Shown here one piece after another: positions 44,011 to 59,255 of a stretch of DNA of 64,000 nucleotides. Numbering within the stretch: position 1 is the first letter of the stretch; each line of letters opens with the position of its first letter. The position numbers were made by a program, and so were the translations under genes. The stretch covers positions 4,278,001 to 4,342,000 of the forward strand of contig NZ_CP054839.1 of assembly GCF_018141105.1 (NCBI RefSeq), given 5' to 3'. The notes under the pieces are model-generated. The model was not told the origin of the DNA. It made no database searches and saw nothing but the letters and a program-made list of their open reading frames with translations. The DNA comes from Saccharopolyspora erythraea (lineage in GTDB: Bacteria; Actinomycetota; Actinomycetes; Mycobacteriales; Pseudonocardiaceae).

Positions 44011-45036
44011 TCACCCACCGATGCGGTAGCCCCAGCGGCCCTCGTGCACCTCGCCGGGTCGCAGGGTGATCAGGCCGTCACCGGTGACGAAGGCGTTGGG
44101 AGCGCACGTCATCGGCTCGACGGTGATGCCCGCGCGGGCCGGGCGGTCCTCCGACGGCGAGTCGTCGGTGTAGACCTGCAGGTAACCGTGGGTCCGGTCA
44201 ACCCAGAGCTCGACGTTCTCCCCGCCCGGCCGCTCGAACCGGACCACCGCGTCCCCGCCGGACTCCCTTGCCAGGTCGGTGAAAGCGGTGTCCATCTTGG
44301 TCGAGCCGATCCGCCGCGCCGAGCGGAAGTCGTACTCGGTGCCCGCGACCGGTGCGGTCCCGGTCGGGATCAGGTTGTCGTCGGTGACGTAGTAGGTGCT
44401 CGCGGGCAGCTCGAAGCCCATGGTGTCGATGGCCGGTCCACTCGCGGCGATGTAGCTGTGGTTCGCGGTGCCGAACGGGGCGTCGGTGTCGCCGACGTTC
44501 TTGGCCGAAAGCCTGCTGCTCACCCCGCGTCCGTCCACGGTGAACTCGATCTGGAACGCCAGGGTGAACGGATAGCCGTAGTGCGGGTGCAGCAGGTACT
44601 CCAGGACGACCCCGTCCCTGCGGTGGCGCACCGGCTGCCACTCGACCCAGCTCATCAGCCCGTGCAGCGCGGCCTGCCGCGACGGCTCGTTGATCGGGAC
44701 CTGCAACTGCTGACCGCCGAAGGTGTAGCGGCCGCTCTCGATCCGGTTGGGCCAGGGCAGGATCGTCTTGCCCTGGTAGCCCTCGCCGAGCCACGACGGG
44801 TCGTGGGTCAGCAGCATCTCGGTGCCGTCGACCTGCCACGACAGCAGCGTCGCGGCGACCCCGGCGACCACCGCCCGGTGCCTGCCCGAGCGGATCTCGT
44901 AGAGCCGCCCGACCGCGGTCTGCCCGCCGCCCGCCGGGGGCCGGGCGTGCGCGGTCGGGGTGAGCGACGTGGCGGCGGCGACTCCGGCCGCCGCCGTGAT
45001 CGCGCTCCGCCGCGTCCAGTTGCGCTGCTGTGACAT
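44011..45036 (-). CDS. Secreted aldose 1-epimerase (mutarotase)
   Basis: A 341-aa GalM-fold protein with a twin-arginine signal (TRRSAITAAAGVAAA, cleavage near residue 32). The region NHSYIAASG carries the conserved catalytic histidine, and EPMTCAPNAF supplies the late glutamate region. It interconverts sugar anomers outside the cell. GGAGGAA precedes the ATG. It follows the GH2 gene by 69 bases on the same strand, so it may act on sugars released by that enzyme. Confidence 0.83.
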   Translation of the reverse strand: MSQQRNWTRRSAITAAAGVAAATSLTPTAHARPPAGGGQTAVGRLYEIRSGRHRAVVAGVAATLLSWQVDGTEMLLTHDPSWLGEGYQGKTILPWPNRIESGRYTFGGQQLQVPINEPSRQAALHGLMSWVEWQPVRHRRDGVVLEYLLHPHYGYPFTLAFQIEFTVDGRGVSSRLSAKNVGDTDAPFGTANHSYIAASGPAIDTMGFELPASTYYVTDDNLIPTGTAPVAGTEYDFRSARRIGSTKMDTAFTDLARESGGDAVVRFERPGGENVELWVDRTHGYLQVYTDDSPSEDRPARAGITVEPMTCAPNAFVTGDGLITLRPGEVHEGRWGYRIGG

Positions 45037-45105
45037 GGGTTCCTCCTCGCACCGAGCCGGATTTCCACCGCGGCCACGCCGGATGCGGCGGCCGCTGCCG
45101 GCGGG

Positions 45106-46941
45106 TCAGGGCGTGCCCGCGTCGATCACCTCGAGGTTGTGGTCGCGCACGATCGCCAGGTCGGGCTTGAGCACCCGGCGGTCGTAGGTGAAGAACCCGT
45201 TGACCTCGTTCTCGACGTCGGTGGTCTGGGTGTAGACGGCCGCCGACAACCCGCTCGCGCGCACCACGTCGGCCAGCGCGGTGCTGACCTCGGAGTAGCG
45301 GCGGGTCAGGTGTTCGCGGCTCTCGGTCATCTCGTAGGCCTGCGGCGGCCCCGGCCAGAGGTGGCCCTGCTCGACCAGGCCGAGCCCGCCGTACTCGCCG
45401 TCGACCGACGCGCGCGGCGCGACCACCGCGGGCTTGCCGGGGCCGACGTAGGTGTGGTCGTCGTAGATGTGCCCCGCACCGCTGTCGGGCAGCGAGTAGC
45501 AGCAGTTCACCCCGCTGCTGGCGTCGACGAGCCGGGTCGGGTCGGCCTGCGCGACCTGTTCGGCGACCGTGGCGGTGTCGAACTCGCCCCAGCCCTCGTT
45601 GAACGGCACCCACGCCACGATGGAGGTGGTGCTGTGCAACTGGTCGATCATGTCCGCGAGCTCGGTACGGAAGTGCGCCTTCGCCTCCTCGCTCGGCGGC
45701 GGGTTGCTGCCGGGCGGGTCGGCGAGGTCGATCGGCAGCGACGGCATGTCCTGCCACACCAGCATTCCGAGGCGGTCGGCCCAGTAGTACCAGCGGGCGG
45801 GCTCGACCTTGACGTGCTTGCGGATCATGTTGAACCCGAGACGCTGGGCCGCCTCGATGTCGAAGCGCAGCGCCTCGTCGGTCGGCGCGGTGTAGATGCC
45901 GTCCGGCCAGTAGCCCTGGTCCAGCGGTCCGTGCTGGAACAGGATCCGGCCGTTGAGCGCGATCCTTGGCCTGCCCTGCTCGTCGGCGACCAGGCCGACC
46001 GACCGCATGCCCGCGTAGCTGGTGACCTCGTCGAGGACCTGACCGCCGGTGTCGAGCAGGCGCACGCGCAGGTCGTAGAGGAACGGGTCGGCCGGGGACC
46101 ACAGCCGCGCGTTGGGCACCGCCACGCGCAGCTCGCCGCCGGCCGCCCCGGTCTGCCGGGCGACCTCCTGGCCACCCGGCTCGCTGACCACCACCTCGAC
46201 CTGCGCGTCGGAGTTGCCGGTGCGGGCCCGCACCGCGAACGTTGCGGTCGCGACGTCGGGAGTCACGTCCAGCTTGCCGATGTGCACTTCGGGCACCGGC
46301 TCCATCCACACGGTCTGCCAGATGCCCGATGCGCCGGTGTAGAGGATGCCGCCCGGCTTGTTGCGCTGCTTGCCCACCGGATACGGCGCCGCGTCGTTGC
46401 GGTCCTGCGCCACGACCACCAGCTCCTGCTCCCCGCCGGGGACCAGGGCGTCGGTGACGTCGGCGCTGAAGGAGGTGTAGCCGCCCTCGTGGATGGCCAC
46501 CGAGGTGCCGTTGACCCTGACCTCGGCGCGCTGGTCGACGGCGCCGAAGTGCAGCAGGACGCGCTGGCCCGACCACTCCGGCGGCACGGTGAACGTGCGC
46601 CGGTAGAGCATGTGGTCGTCGTGGCGCTGGATGCCCGAGAGCGCCGACTCGGGCGGGTAGGGGACCAGGATCTGCTCGGTCGGGGTGCCGGGCGGCTCGG
46701 AACCGCCCGCGTACTCCCAGGTGCCGTTGAGGTTCTGCCAGCGCTGGCGGACCAGCTGCGGCCGCGGGTACTCCGGCAGCGCGTTGCCGGGTCCGACCTC
46801 GGCGGTCCAGGGAGTGGTCAACGGGGCCTCCTCCGGCTCCCACGCGATGTCCGCCCCGGCCGGCGCGGCGAAGCCGGTGAGCGCGAGCCCTGCGGTGAGG
46901 ATGACGGTCAGCCGACGGGATGCGGACGGGTACGGACGCAT
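45106..46941 (-). CDS. Secreted glycoside hydrolase family 2 enzyme
   Basis: A 611-aa protein with a Sec signal peptide (about 1-30). A sugar-binding jelly-roll domain (about 60-200), an immunoglobulin-like domain, and a TIM barrel follow. VPFNEGWGEFD holds the acid-base Glu, and VDGEYGGLG the nucleophile Glu. Family 2 enzymes are beta-galactosidases, mannosidases or glucuronidases; specificity is unclear. ATG at 46941 has GGAGGG seven bases upstream; GTG at 46956 is an in-frame alternative. Confidence 0.87.
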   Translation of the reverse strand: MRPYPSASRRLTVILTAGLALTGFAAPAGADIAWEPEEAPLTTPWTAEVGPGNALPEYPRPQLVRQRWQNLNGTWEYAGGSEPPGTPTEQILVPYPPESALSGIQRHDDHMLYRRTFTVPPEWSGQRVLLHFGAVDQRAEVRVNGTSVAIHEGGYTSFSADVTDALVPGGEQELVVVAQDRNDAAPYPVGKQRNKPGGILYTGASGIWQTVWMEPVPEVHIGKLDVTPDVATATFAVRARTGNSDAQVEVVVSEPGGQEVARQTGAAGGELRVAVPNARLWSPADPFLYDLRVRLLDTGGQVLDEVTSYAGMRSVGLVADEQGRPRIALNGRILFQHGPLDQGYWPDGIYTAPTDEALRFDIEAAQRLGFNMIRKHVKVEPARWYYWADRLGMLVWQDMPSLPIDLADPPGSNPPPSEEAKAHFRTELADMIDQLHSTTSIVAWVPFNEGWGEFDTATVAEQVAQADPTRLVDASSGVNCCYSLPDSGAGHIYDDHTYVGPGKPAVVAPRASVDGEYGGLGLVEQGHLWPGPPQAYEMTESREHLTRRYSEVSTALADVVRASGLSAAVYTQTTDVENEVNGFFTYDRRVLKPDLAIVRDHNLEVIDAGTP

Positions 46942-47029
46942 GCGATGGCCCTCCACCGGACGTCATGCCGCCGCGAGGCGCCCTCCTGCCGATCCTGCCC
47001 CCGCTTCGGCGAGCCGATCCATACTTATC

Positions 47030-47043
47030 GTGAGCATGCTCAC
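47030..47043. promoter_or_regulatory. Perfect palindrome between divergent GH2 and acyl-CoA synthetase genes
   Basis: GTGAGCATGCTCAC is a 14-base exact palindrome in AT-richer DNA, 88 bases from the GH2 start and 143 from the synthetase start. It is typical of TetR-type operators; the regulator is not encoded nearby. Either divergent promoter could be controlled. Confidence 0.5.
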
Positions 47044-47185
47044 ACGTAAAGCCATCGCCCACATTCGGCGCAACCCATCAGGGTGCGGGCATCGGATCCG
47101 AAGTGTTGCGCTCAGCGCGTCGCATTCGCGCATCGCGCAAAGTACAGTCGCGATCACCACGTCCACCTCGGTGCGGAGGCACGTC

Positions 47186-48883
<1,698 letters not shown>

Positions 48884-49307
48884 GGGAGGGCCGCGCGAAC
48901 GGGAGCACTACTGATCCGTTCGGGTGAGGACGGCGGTGACTCGGAGTACCGGCTTTCCGGCTTCGGGTGATCAGCGGGAGCGCCGCGGCGTTTCACCGGC
49001 GGCCCCCCGGGTAGACCACTGCCGTGAGGGAGACGAATTTCTCGACGGCGCCGGCTCGGCGGATTCCGCGGCAGCGGATCGGATCCGGGCCGGCGCACTG
49101 CGGCGTGCGGACCCGGGCTTGCGGGCGCATGACCGGCGAGGACGGTACGCCCCCTTGATCCGCCGAAAAACACTGGCGCGCCAGGTCCTGTCACCGTAAC
49201 ATCCCGGATCCTGATTCCGATTGAATCGGTGAAAAGAGAAAGCGGATCTCTCCGCGGTGCCCGGTCGAACATTGTGTGGACGAACGCGGTTGCGCTATTT
49301 GCGGTTA

Positions 49308-49336
49308 TTGTGGTAAGTGGTGCGTGCGCGTAGTAT
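49308..49336 (+). promoter_or_regulatory. Distal promoter of the betaine operon
   Basis: TTGTGG (49308-49313), exactly 17 bases, then TAGTAT (49331-49336). It would give a leader of about 400 nt before the methyltransferase gene. Confidence 0.5.
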
Positions 49337-49430
49337 ACACACTCGGGTGAACTCGTGCACCTTCCTGATCGTTACCAGCGGCAAAATGGCGGAGAATACG
49401 TGCTGGTGGCGGCGCATTTTTTCACCCAGG

Positions 49431-49478
49431 GTGACTATCGGAATCACGCTAACATCGCATTGCGGTGATTAGTGTCAC
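49431..49478. promoter_or_regulatory. Nested inverted repeats in the betaine operon leader
   Basis: GTGAC (49431-49435) pairs with GTCAC (49474-49478), and inside it AATCAC (49442-49447) pairs with GTGATT (49465-49470). The pair lies between the two promoter-like sites, so it could be an operator for the second promoter or an RNA hairpin made from the first. Confidence 0.4.
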
Positions 49479-49490
49479 ACGTTCGTACGC

Positions 49491-49518
49491 TTGCTTTGCG
49501 ATCTCCTTCGCCTAGTTT
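49491..49518 (+). promoter_or_regulatory. Proximal promoter of the betaine operon
   Basis: TTGCTT (49491-49496), 16 bases, TAGTTT (49513-49518). Lies just after the nested dyad; leader about 220 nt. Confidence 0.4.
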
Positions 49519-49746
49519 GGTTACACGACGCACGGATTTCGCGTCGGCCGGTCGACAAGGGTGCCGACCGAGTTGATGACTGGTGTTCGAGCGCGGCCTT
49601 GAGCGTTTCTCGGCTGCCCGCACCGGTTGCGGTGCCGCTTTTCGGTGGCGGCCCGGCACGACCGCGAGACGAGCTCGGGGCATGGAATTCGCGCGTCCCC
49701 GAGTGGTGCAGTGGCGCATGACCAACGCGAACGGTGGGAGTGAAGT

Positions 49747-51453
49747 ATGGCCAAGAGCGTGGACGACCTCGCCCGAAGTGAAGGCACCGGTTCGATCGAC
49801 GGCACCGCGGATCTGGTGGCCCGCGAGGAGCAGGTTTTCGGCGACAATCCGTTGGAAGTGCGCGAATCCGATCACTACACGCACGAATACGTCGGCGGGT
49901 TCGTCGACAAGTGGGACGAGCTCATCGACTGGAAGAAGCGCTACGAAAGCGAAGGCACCTTCTTCATCGACCAGCTCAAGGCCCGCGGTGTCCGCTCGGT
50001 GCTCGACGTGGCAACCGGCACCGGATTCCACTCGGTGCGGCTGCTCGAGGAGGGCTTCGAGGCGGTCAGCGCTGATGGCAGCCCCCAGATGCTGGCCAAG
50101 GCATTCAGCAACGGCCTGACCTACGGCGGGCACATCCTGCGCGTGGTGCACGCCGACTGGCGGTGGCTCAACCGCGATGTGCACGGCGAGTACGACGCGA
50201 TCATCTGCCTCGGGAACTCGTTCACGCACCTGTTCTCCGAGCGCGACCGCCGCAAGGCGCTGGCTGAGTTCTACGCCATGCTCAAGCACGACGGCGTGCT
50301 GATCATCGATCAGCGCAACTACGACTCGATCCTGGACACCGGATTCTCCAGCAAGCACACCTACTACTACGCCGGTGACGACGTCTCGGCCGAGCCCGAC
50401 TACATCGACGACGGGCTCGCGCGGTTCAAGTACACGTTCCCGGACAAATCCGAGTTCTACCTGAACATGTATCCGCTGCGGAAGAACTACATGCGGCGGC
50501 TGATGCGCGAGGTCGGATTCCAGCGGATCGACACCTACGGCGACTTCCAGGAAACCTACAAGGAATCGGAACCCGATTTCTTCATCCACGTCGCCGAGAA
50601 GAACTACCGCACCGAGGAGCAGCTCTCCGCCGGTTATTCGAGTGCGGTTTCGACCGCCCGCGACTACTACAACTCCGAGGACGCCGACAACTTCTACTTC
50701 CACGTCTGGGGCGGCAACGACATTCACGTCGGCCTCTACCAGAGCCCCGACGAGGACATCGACAGCGCCTCGCGCCGGACCGTCGAGCGGATGGCGGCCA
50801 AGGTCCGGATCACGCCCGAGACCCGCATCCTCGACATCGGCGCAGGCTACGGCGGTGCGGCCCGCCACCTGGCCCGCACCTACGGCTGCAAGGTCGCCTG
50901 CCTGAACCTCAGCGAGGTGGAGAACGCCCGCAACGTCGAGTTCAACCGGGCCGAGGGACTCGAGGAACTGATCGAGGTCAAGGACGGCTCGTTCGAGGAC
51001 ATCCCGTACGAGGACAACGCCTTCGACATCGTCTGGTCGCAGGATGCGATCCTGCACAGCGGTGATCGGGAGCGGGTCCTTGAAGAGGTGACCCGCGTGC
51101 TGAAGGGCGGGGGTTCGTTCGTATTCACCGACCCGATGGCGGCCGACGGCGCCCGGACCTCCGATCTCGGCCCGATCCTGGACCGGCTGCACCTGGACAC
51201 GATGGGCTCGCCGGGCTTCTACCGGCGTGAGCTGGCCAGGCTGGGCCTGCAGAGCGTGGACTTCGAGGACCTCAGCGAGTACCTGCCGGTGCACTACGGC
51301 CGGGTGCTGGAGGTGCTGGAGAGCCGCGAGCAGGAGCTGTCCGACCGCATCGGTGAGGATTACCGGAACCGGATGAAGACCGGCCTGCGCAACTGGGTCG
51401 AAGCGGGCAACGCGGGCAACCTGGCGTGGGGGATCTTCCATGCGCAGTCTTGA
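49747..51453 (+). CDS. Fused glycine/sarcosine N-methyltransferase - sarcosine/dimethylglycine N-methyltransferase
   Basis: A 568-aa protein with two SAM methyltransferase domains. The N-terminal GSMT domain has VLDVATGTGFHS (about 86-97), and the C-terminal SDMT domain has ILDIGAGYGGAARHLA (about 361-376). The layout and length match the natural fusion known from Actinopolyspora halophila. It makes glycine betaine from glycine in three methylations, the osmoprotectant route of halotolerant actinomycetes. GGGAG precedes the ATG. First gene of the operon, followed by metK, adoK, metH and ahcY to recycle the SAH formed. Confidence 0.92.
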   Translation: MAKSVDDLARSEGTGSIDGTADLVAREEQVFGDNPLEVRESDHYTHEYVGGFVDKWDELIDWKKRYESEGTFFIDQLKARGVRSVLDVATGTGFHSVRLLEEGFEAVSADGSPQMLAKAFSNGLTYGGHILRVVHADWRWLNRDVHGEYDAIICLGNSFTHLFSERDRRKALAEFYAMLKHDGVLIIDQRNYDSILDTGFSSKHTYYYAGDDVSAEPDYIDDGLARFKYTFPDKSEFYLNMYPLRKNYMRRLMREVGFQRIDTYGDFQETYKESEPDFFIHVAEKNYRTEEQLSAGYSSAVSTARDYYNSEDADNFYFHVWGGNDIHVGLYQSPDEDIDSASRRTVERMAAKVRITPETRILDIGAGYGGAARHLARTYGCKVACLNLSEVENARNVEFNRAEGLEELIEVKDGSFEDIPYEDNAFDIVWSQDAILHSGDRERVLEEVTRVLKGGGSFVFTDPMAADGARTSDLGPILDRLHLDTMGSPGFYRRELARLGLQSVDFEDLSEYLPVHYGRVLEVLESREQELSDRIGEDYRNRMKTGLRNWVEAGNAGNLAWGIFHAQS

Positions 51454-51511
51454 CAGTGACCGTCCGTACGCAAGGATCGAAGACGAAACCGCTGTGAGGT
51501 GAGGATCAGCC

Positions 51512-52714
51512 GTGAGTGAGATCAACCGCAGGTTGTTCACGAGTGAGTCGGTGACCGAGGGTCACCCCGACAAGATGTGCGACGCGATCAGCGACTCCAT
51601 CCTGGACGAACTGCTGCGGCAGGACCCGCGCAGCCGGGTCGCGGTGGAGACGCTGGTGACCACCGGTCAGGTGCACGTGGCCGGTGAGGTGACCACCGAC
51701 GCCTACGCCGACATCCCCACGATCGTCCGGGAGAAGATCCTGGAGATCGGCTACGACTCCTCGGTCAAGGGCTTCGACGGCTCGTCCTGCGGTGTGAACG
51801 TCGCGATCGGCCAGCAGTCCCCGGACATCGGCCAGGGCGTCGACACCGCGCACGAGTCACGGGTCGAGGGCGTCATCGACGACATCGCCAAGCAGGGTGC
51901 CGGCGACCAGGGCCTGATGTTCGGCTACGCCTGCACCGACACCGACGAGCTCGCCCCGCTGCCGATCACGCTGGCGCACCGCCTGTCGCGCCGCCTGACC
52001 GAGGTGCGCAAGAACGGCACGCTGCCGTACCTGCGCGCCGACGGCAAGACCCAGGTGACCATCGAGTACGCCGGTGACCAGCCGGTCCGGCTCGACACCG
52101 TGGTGCTGTCCACCCAGCACGCCGAGGACGTCGATCTCGAGGCGACGCTGAGCAAGGACATCCAGAAGCACGTGATCAGCCCTGAGCTGGAGCGGGTCGG
52201 CCTGGACACCTCCGACCTGCGGCTGCTGGTGAACCCGACCGGCCGGTTCGTGGTCGGTGGTCCGATGGGCGACGCGGGCCTGACCGGCCGCAAGATCATC
52301 GTCGACACCTACGGCGGCATGGCCCGCCACGGCGGTGGCGCGTTCTCGGGCAAGGACCCGTCGAAGGTGGACCGCTCGGCGGCCTACGCGACCCGCTGGG
52401 TGGCCAAGAACGCGGTCGCCGCCGGTCTGGCCAGCCGCATCGAGGTGCAGGTCGCCTACGCCATCGGCAAGGCGGCCCCGGTCGGCCTGTTCGTGGAGAC
52501 CTTCGGCACCGAGAACGTCGACCCGGTCAAGATCCAGGCCGCCATCAACGAGGTCTTCGACCTGCGCCCGGCCGCGATCATCCGCGACCTGGACCTGCTG
52601 CGTCCGATCTACGCGCCGACCGCCGCCTACGGCCACTTCGGCCGCAGCGACGTCGACCTGCCGTGGGAGCGCACCGACCGCGCCGAGGCGCTCAAGAGCG
52701 CAGCCGGCATCTGA
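51512..52714 (+). CDS. metK: S-adenosylmethionine synthetase
   Basis: A 400-aa three-domain enzyme. [13 protein letters not shown] (9-21) holds the ATP-binding histidine; [12 protein letters not shown] (about 128-139) and [16 protein letters not shown] (about 273-288) bind phosphates and Mg. It makes SAM from methionine and ATP, supplying the methyltransferase directly upstream. GTG start, TGAGGTGAGGA upstream. A typical full-length enzyme. Whether another metK exists elsewhere cannot be seen. Confidence 0.95.
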   Translation: MSEINRRLFTSESVTEGHPDKMCDAISDSILDELLRQDPRSRVAVETLVTTGQVHVAGEVTTDAYADIPTIVREKILEIGYDSSVKGFDGSSCGVNVAIGQQSPDIGQGVDTAHESRVEGVIDDIAKQGAGDQGLMFGYACTDTDELAPLPITLAHRLSRRLTEVRKNGTLPYLRADGKTQVTIEYAGDQPVRLDTVVLSTQHAEDVDLEATLSKDIQKHVISPELERVGLDTSDLRLLVNPTGRFVVGGPMGDAGLTGRKIIVDTYGGMARHGGGAFSGKDPSKVDRSAAYATRWVAKNAVAAGLASRIEVQVAYAIGKAAPVGLFVETFGTENVDPVKIQAAINEVFDLRPAAIIRDLDLLRPIYAPTAAYGHFGRSDVDLPWERTDRAEALKSAAGI

Positions 52715-52728
52715 TCGGGGCCGCCCGG

Positions 52729-52778
52729 CCGGAGTGCCCGCGCGCGGGAGCACGGCTTCCCGCACTGTGGGACTCCGG
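52729..52778 (+). repeat. Hairpin after metK
   Basis: CCGGAGT and ACTCCGG (52729-52735 and 52772-52778) enclose a GC-rich, self-complementary middle. It may be an attenuator or processing site between metK and adoK. Confidence 0.35.
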
Positions 52779-52858
52779 CGGGACGGCTTGCCAAATGTTC
52801 CTCCGATGGCGTCTGTAGTTCCTGTGGAGTGCCGCGGCACCTCACCGCGCACGTGCGA

Positions 52859-52902
52859 CCGGGGTGCTCGCCGAGTACGCGAGTACGAGGTGAGCACCCC
52901 GG
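52859..52902 (+). terminator. Hairpin between metK and adenosine kinase
   Basis: CCGGGGTGCTC (52859-52869) pairs exactly with GAGCACCCCGG (52892-52902); the loop contains GAGTACGC and GAGTACGA, a small secondary hairpin. It may reduce transcription into the downstream genes. The rest of 52715-53073 shows no gene. Confidence 0.55.
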
Positions 52903-53073
52903 CGTGCGGAGGGGACCGGACGCCGGAGCCGGTCGGCCACCCGTGCAAGCTGGGCGGCCGAGCGGGCGGAGGCCGGCGGCGGGCGGGGTGCGCGGCAGCG
53001 GCCCGCCCGGCGCCGGATCGATGTGACGACCGCGACAGGCGTGTCCACCCAAACCTGGTGAAGGAGTATTGCA

Positions 53074-54048
53074 GTGCGGATTGCGGTGACCGGTTCGATC
53101 GCCACGGACCACCTGATGGCCTACCCCGGCAGGTTCGCCGAGCAGTTGATCGCCGACCAGCTGGAGCAGGTCTCGCTGTCGTTCCTGGTGGACGATCTGC
53201 AGGTTCGCCGCGGCGGCATCGCGGCCAACATCACCTTCGGCCTCGGTCAGCTGGGCACCACCTCGGTGCTCGTCGCCTCGGTGGGCCAGGACTTCGAGGA
53301 CTACCGGGCGTGGCTGGAGCGCCACAACGTGGACACCAAGTCGGTCCGCGTGTCGGAGACCAAGCACACGGCGCGGTTCCTGTGCACGACCGACCAGGAC
53401 CTCAACCAGATCGCATCGTTCTACCCCGGCGCGATGGCCGAGGCCCGCGAGATCGAGCTCAAGCCGATCGCCGACCGCCTCGACGGCCTGGACATCGTGG
53501 TGATCTCGCCCAACGACCCCGAGGCGATGGTCAACCACACCCAGGAGTGCCGCGAGCGCGGTTACAAGTTCCTGGCCGACCCCGGCCAGCAGTTGGCCCG
53601 GATGGACGGGGCCGACATCCGTAAGCTGGTCGAGGGCGCCGAGTACCTGTTCACCAACGAGTACGAGCACAGCCTGCTGCTGCAGAACACCGGCTGGACC
53701 CACGACGAGGTGCTGGACCGGGTCGGCATGTGGCTGACCTCACTCGGCCCCAAGGGTGTCAAGATCGAGTCCAAGTCGGCGCCGACCATCGAGGTCGCGC
53801 CGCCGCAGGAGACCCGCAAGGGCGACCCGACCGGCGTCGGCGACGCGCTGCGCGCGGGCTTCCTGGCCGGGCTGGCCGGTGAGCTGAGCCTGGAGCGGTC
53901 GGTGCAGCTGGGCTGCACGCTGGCGACGGTTTCGCTGGAGACCGACGGGCCGCAGGAGTACGTCGTCGAGCAGGGCTCGTTCGTCGAGCGGTTCGCGAGC
54001 GCCTACGGCGACGAAGCCGCGGCCGAGGTGCGGTCGCTGCTGGGCTGA
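53074..54048 (+). CDS. adoK: Adenosine kinase (PfkB family)
   Basis: A 324-aa ribokinase-fold protein. The N-terminus (TGSIATDHLMAYPGRF), HTARFLCTTD and ASFYPGAM regions resemble the mycobacterial adenosine kinase, and the catalytic/anion-hole motif DPTGVGDALRAGF (about 250-262) is intact. It phosphorylates the adenosine released from SAH to AMP, which pulls the AhcY reaction forward. GTG start with AAGGAG eight bases upstream. Its position within a SAM-cycle operon strongly supports this substrate over a sugar. Confidence 0.92.
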   Translation: MRIAVTGSIATDHLMAYPGRFAEQLIADQLEQVSLSFLVDDLQVRRGGIAANITFGLGQLGTTSVLVASVGQDFEDYRAWLERHNVDTKSVRVSETKHTARFLCTTDQDLNQIASFYPGAMAEAREIELKPIADRLDGLDIVVISPNDPEAMVNHTQECRERGYKFLADPGQQLARMDGADIRKLVEGAEYLFTNEYEHSLLLQNTGWTHDEVLDRVGMWLTSLGPKGVKIESKSAPTIEVAPPQETRKGDPTGVGDALRAGFLAGLAGELSLERSVQLGCTLATVSLETDGPQEYVVEQGSFVERFASAYGDEAAAEVRSLLG

Positions 54049-54100
54049 CGGCGGCGGAGGGAAGAGTTCGCTGAGAGAGGGCGAGGATAGAAGAGGCGTC

Positions 54101-57670
<3,570 letters not shown>

Positions 57671-57729
57671 TCGAACGCGGCAAGACCCGAACCTCCACGA
57701 GAGTGCGCAGGGAAACGAGAAAGGAAAAC

Positions 57730-59190
57730 ATGAGCGCGAAGCTGCAGAAGGTCAACGGCATCGAGTTCGCGGTGAAGGATCTGTCGCTGGCGGAGGCGGG
57801 CCGCCACCAGCTCCGCCTGGCCGAGCACGAGATGCCCGGCCTGATGGCAACTCGTCGCGAGTACGCGGCGTCGAAGCCGCTCAAGGGGGCGCGGATCGCC
57901 GGTTCGCTGCACATGACGGTGCAGACCGCGGTTCTCATCGAGACGCTGCTCGAGCTCGGCGCGGAGGTGCGCTGGGTGTCCTGCAACATCTTCTCCACCG
58001 ACGACTCCGCCGCGGCGGCCGTCGTGGTCGGCCCGAACGGCACTCCGGAGAAGCCCGAGGGCACCTCGGTGTTCGCCTGGAAGGGCGAGACGCTGGAGGA
58101 GTACTGGTGGTGCACCGACCAGCTGTTCCAGTTCGAGGGCGGCCAGTCCCCGAACATGATCCTGGACGACGGTGGTGACGCCACGCTGCTGGTGCACAAG
58201 GGCGTCGAGTTCGAGGCCGCCGGCGCGGTGCCGCAGGCCACCGACGACGACCCGGACGAGTACAAGGTCGTCCTCAAGACCCTGCGCGACAGCCTGTCGC
58301 AGGACAACCAGCGCTTCAGCAAGATCGCCAAGGAGATCCGGGGCGTCACCGAGGAGACCACCACCGGTGTGCACCGCCTCTACGAGTTCGCCAAGACCGG
58401 CGAGCTGCTGTTCCCGGCGATCAACGTCAACGACTCGGTCACCAAGTCCAAGTTCGACAACAAGTACGGCTGCCGCCACTCCCTGGTCGACGGCATCAAC
58501 CGGGGCACCGACGTGCTCATCGGTGGCAAGACCGCCGTCATCGCCGGTTTCGGTGATGTCGGCAAGGGTTCGGCGGAGTCGCTGCGCGGCCAGGGCGCTC
58601 GCGTGATCGTCACCGAGATCGACCCGATCTGCGCGCTGCAGGCGGCGATGGAGGGCTACGAGGTCGCGACGATCGAGGACGTCGTCGAGACGGCCGACAT
58701 CTTCATCACCACGACCGGCAACTTCAACATCATCACCGCCGAGCACATGGCGAAGATGAAGCACAACGCGATCGTCGGCAACGTCGGTCACTTCGACAAC
58801 GAGATCGACATGGCCGGCCTGGAGAAGGTCCCCGGCATCAAGAAGGTCGAGATCAAGCCGCAGGTCCACGAGTTCACCTTCGAGGACGGCCACGCGATCA
58901 TCGTGCTGTCCGAGGGCCGGCTGCTGAACCTGGGCAACGCCACCGGTCACCCGAGCTTCGTCATGTCGAACTCGTTCACCAACCAGACCCTGGCCCAGAT
59001 CGAGCTCTGGACCAAGCCGGGCGAGTACGACAAGCAGGTCTACGTGCTGCCCAAGCACCTGGACGAGAAGGTCGCCCGCCTGCACCTGGACGCCCTGGGC
59101 GTCAAGCTCACCAAGCTGACCAAGGAGCAGGCCGCCTACATCGGTGTGGACGTCGAGGGCCCGTACAAGCCCGACCACTACCGCTACTGA
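57730..59190 (+). CDS. ahcY: S-adenosylhomocysteine hydrolase
   Basis: A 486-aa enzyme, the usual length. [15 protein letters not shown] (about 58), catalytic segment [20 protein letters not shown] (about 234-253), NAD-binding [11 protein letters not shown] (about 274-284), and the C-terminal KPDHYRY that closes the partner's NAD site. It splits SAH into homocysteine and adenosine, which MetH and AdoK then consume. AAGGAAA precedes the ATG. A strong terminator follows. Confidence 0.96.
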   Translation: MSAKLQKVNGIEFAVKDLSLAEAGRHQLRLAEHEMPGLMATRREYAASKPLKGARIAGSLHMTVQTAVLIETLLELGAEVRWVSCNIFSTDDSAAAAVVVGPNGTPEKPEGTSVFAWKGETLEEYWWCTDQLFQFEGGQSPNMILDDGGDATLLVHKGVEFEAAGAVPQATDDDPDEYKVVLKTLRDSLSQDNQRFSKIAKEIRGVTEETTTGVHRLYEFAKTGELLFPAINVNDSVTKSKFDNKYGCRHSLVDGINRGTDVLIGGKTAVIAGFGDVGKGSAESLRGQGARVIVTEIDPICALQAAMEGYEVATIEDVVETADIFITTTGNFNIITAEHMAKMKHNAIVGNVGHFDNEIDMAGLEKVPGIKKVEIKPQVHEFTFEDGHAIIVLSEGRLLNLGNATGHPSFVMSNSFTNQTLAQIELWTKPGEYDKQVYVLPKHLDEKVARLHLDALGVKLTKLTKEQAAYIGVDVEGPYKPDHYRY

Positions 59191-59218
59191 GCCGTCGCTC
59201 AGGCACCGCGGTGCCGAC

Positions 59219-59255
59219 CGGTGGTCACCGCCCGCGCGGCGGGCGGTGACCACCG
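59219..59255 (+). terminator. Terminator after ahcY
   Basis: A 17-bp exact stem (59219-59235 with 59239-59255) and three-base loop end the SAM-cycle operon. The following 59256-59514 is a leader with no gene. Confidence 0.85.

Larger units (their letters stand above)
48884..49746. other. Long non-coding leader before the betaine/SAM-cycle operon
   Basis: 863 bases without a convincing gene. A weak 7-bp hairpin (48896-48922) may end the acyl-CoA synthetase transcript. From about 49140 the DNA becomes much less GC-rich and holds two promoter-like sites and a nested dyad. The stretch 49560-49740 is GC-rich leader with small inverted repeats. No SAM-IV or SAH riboswitch core could be recognised by eye. 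Confidence 0.6.

Noticed and set aside
48884-49746. SAM-IV, SAM-II or SAH riboswitch in the betaine operon leader
   Set aside because: I could not find the conserved cores by eye. A covariance-model scan would be decisive; a significant hit would reverse this.
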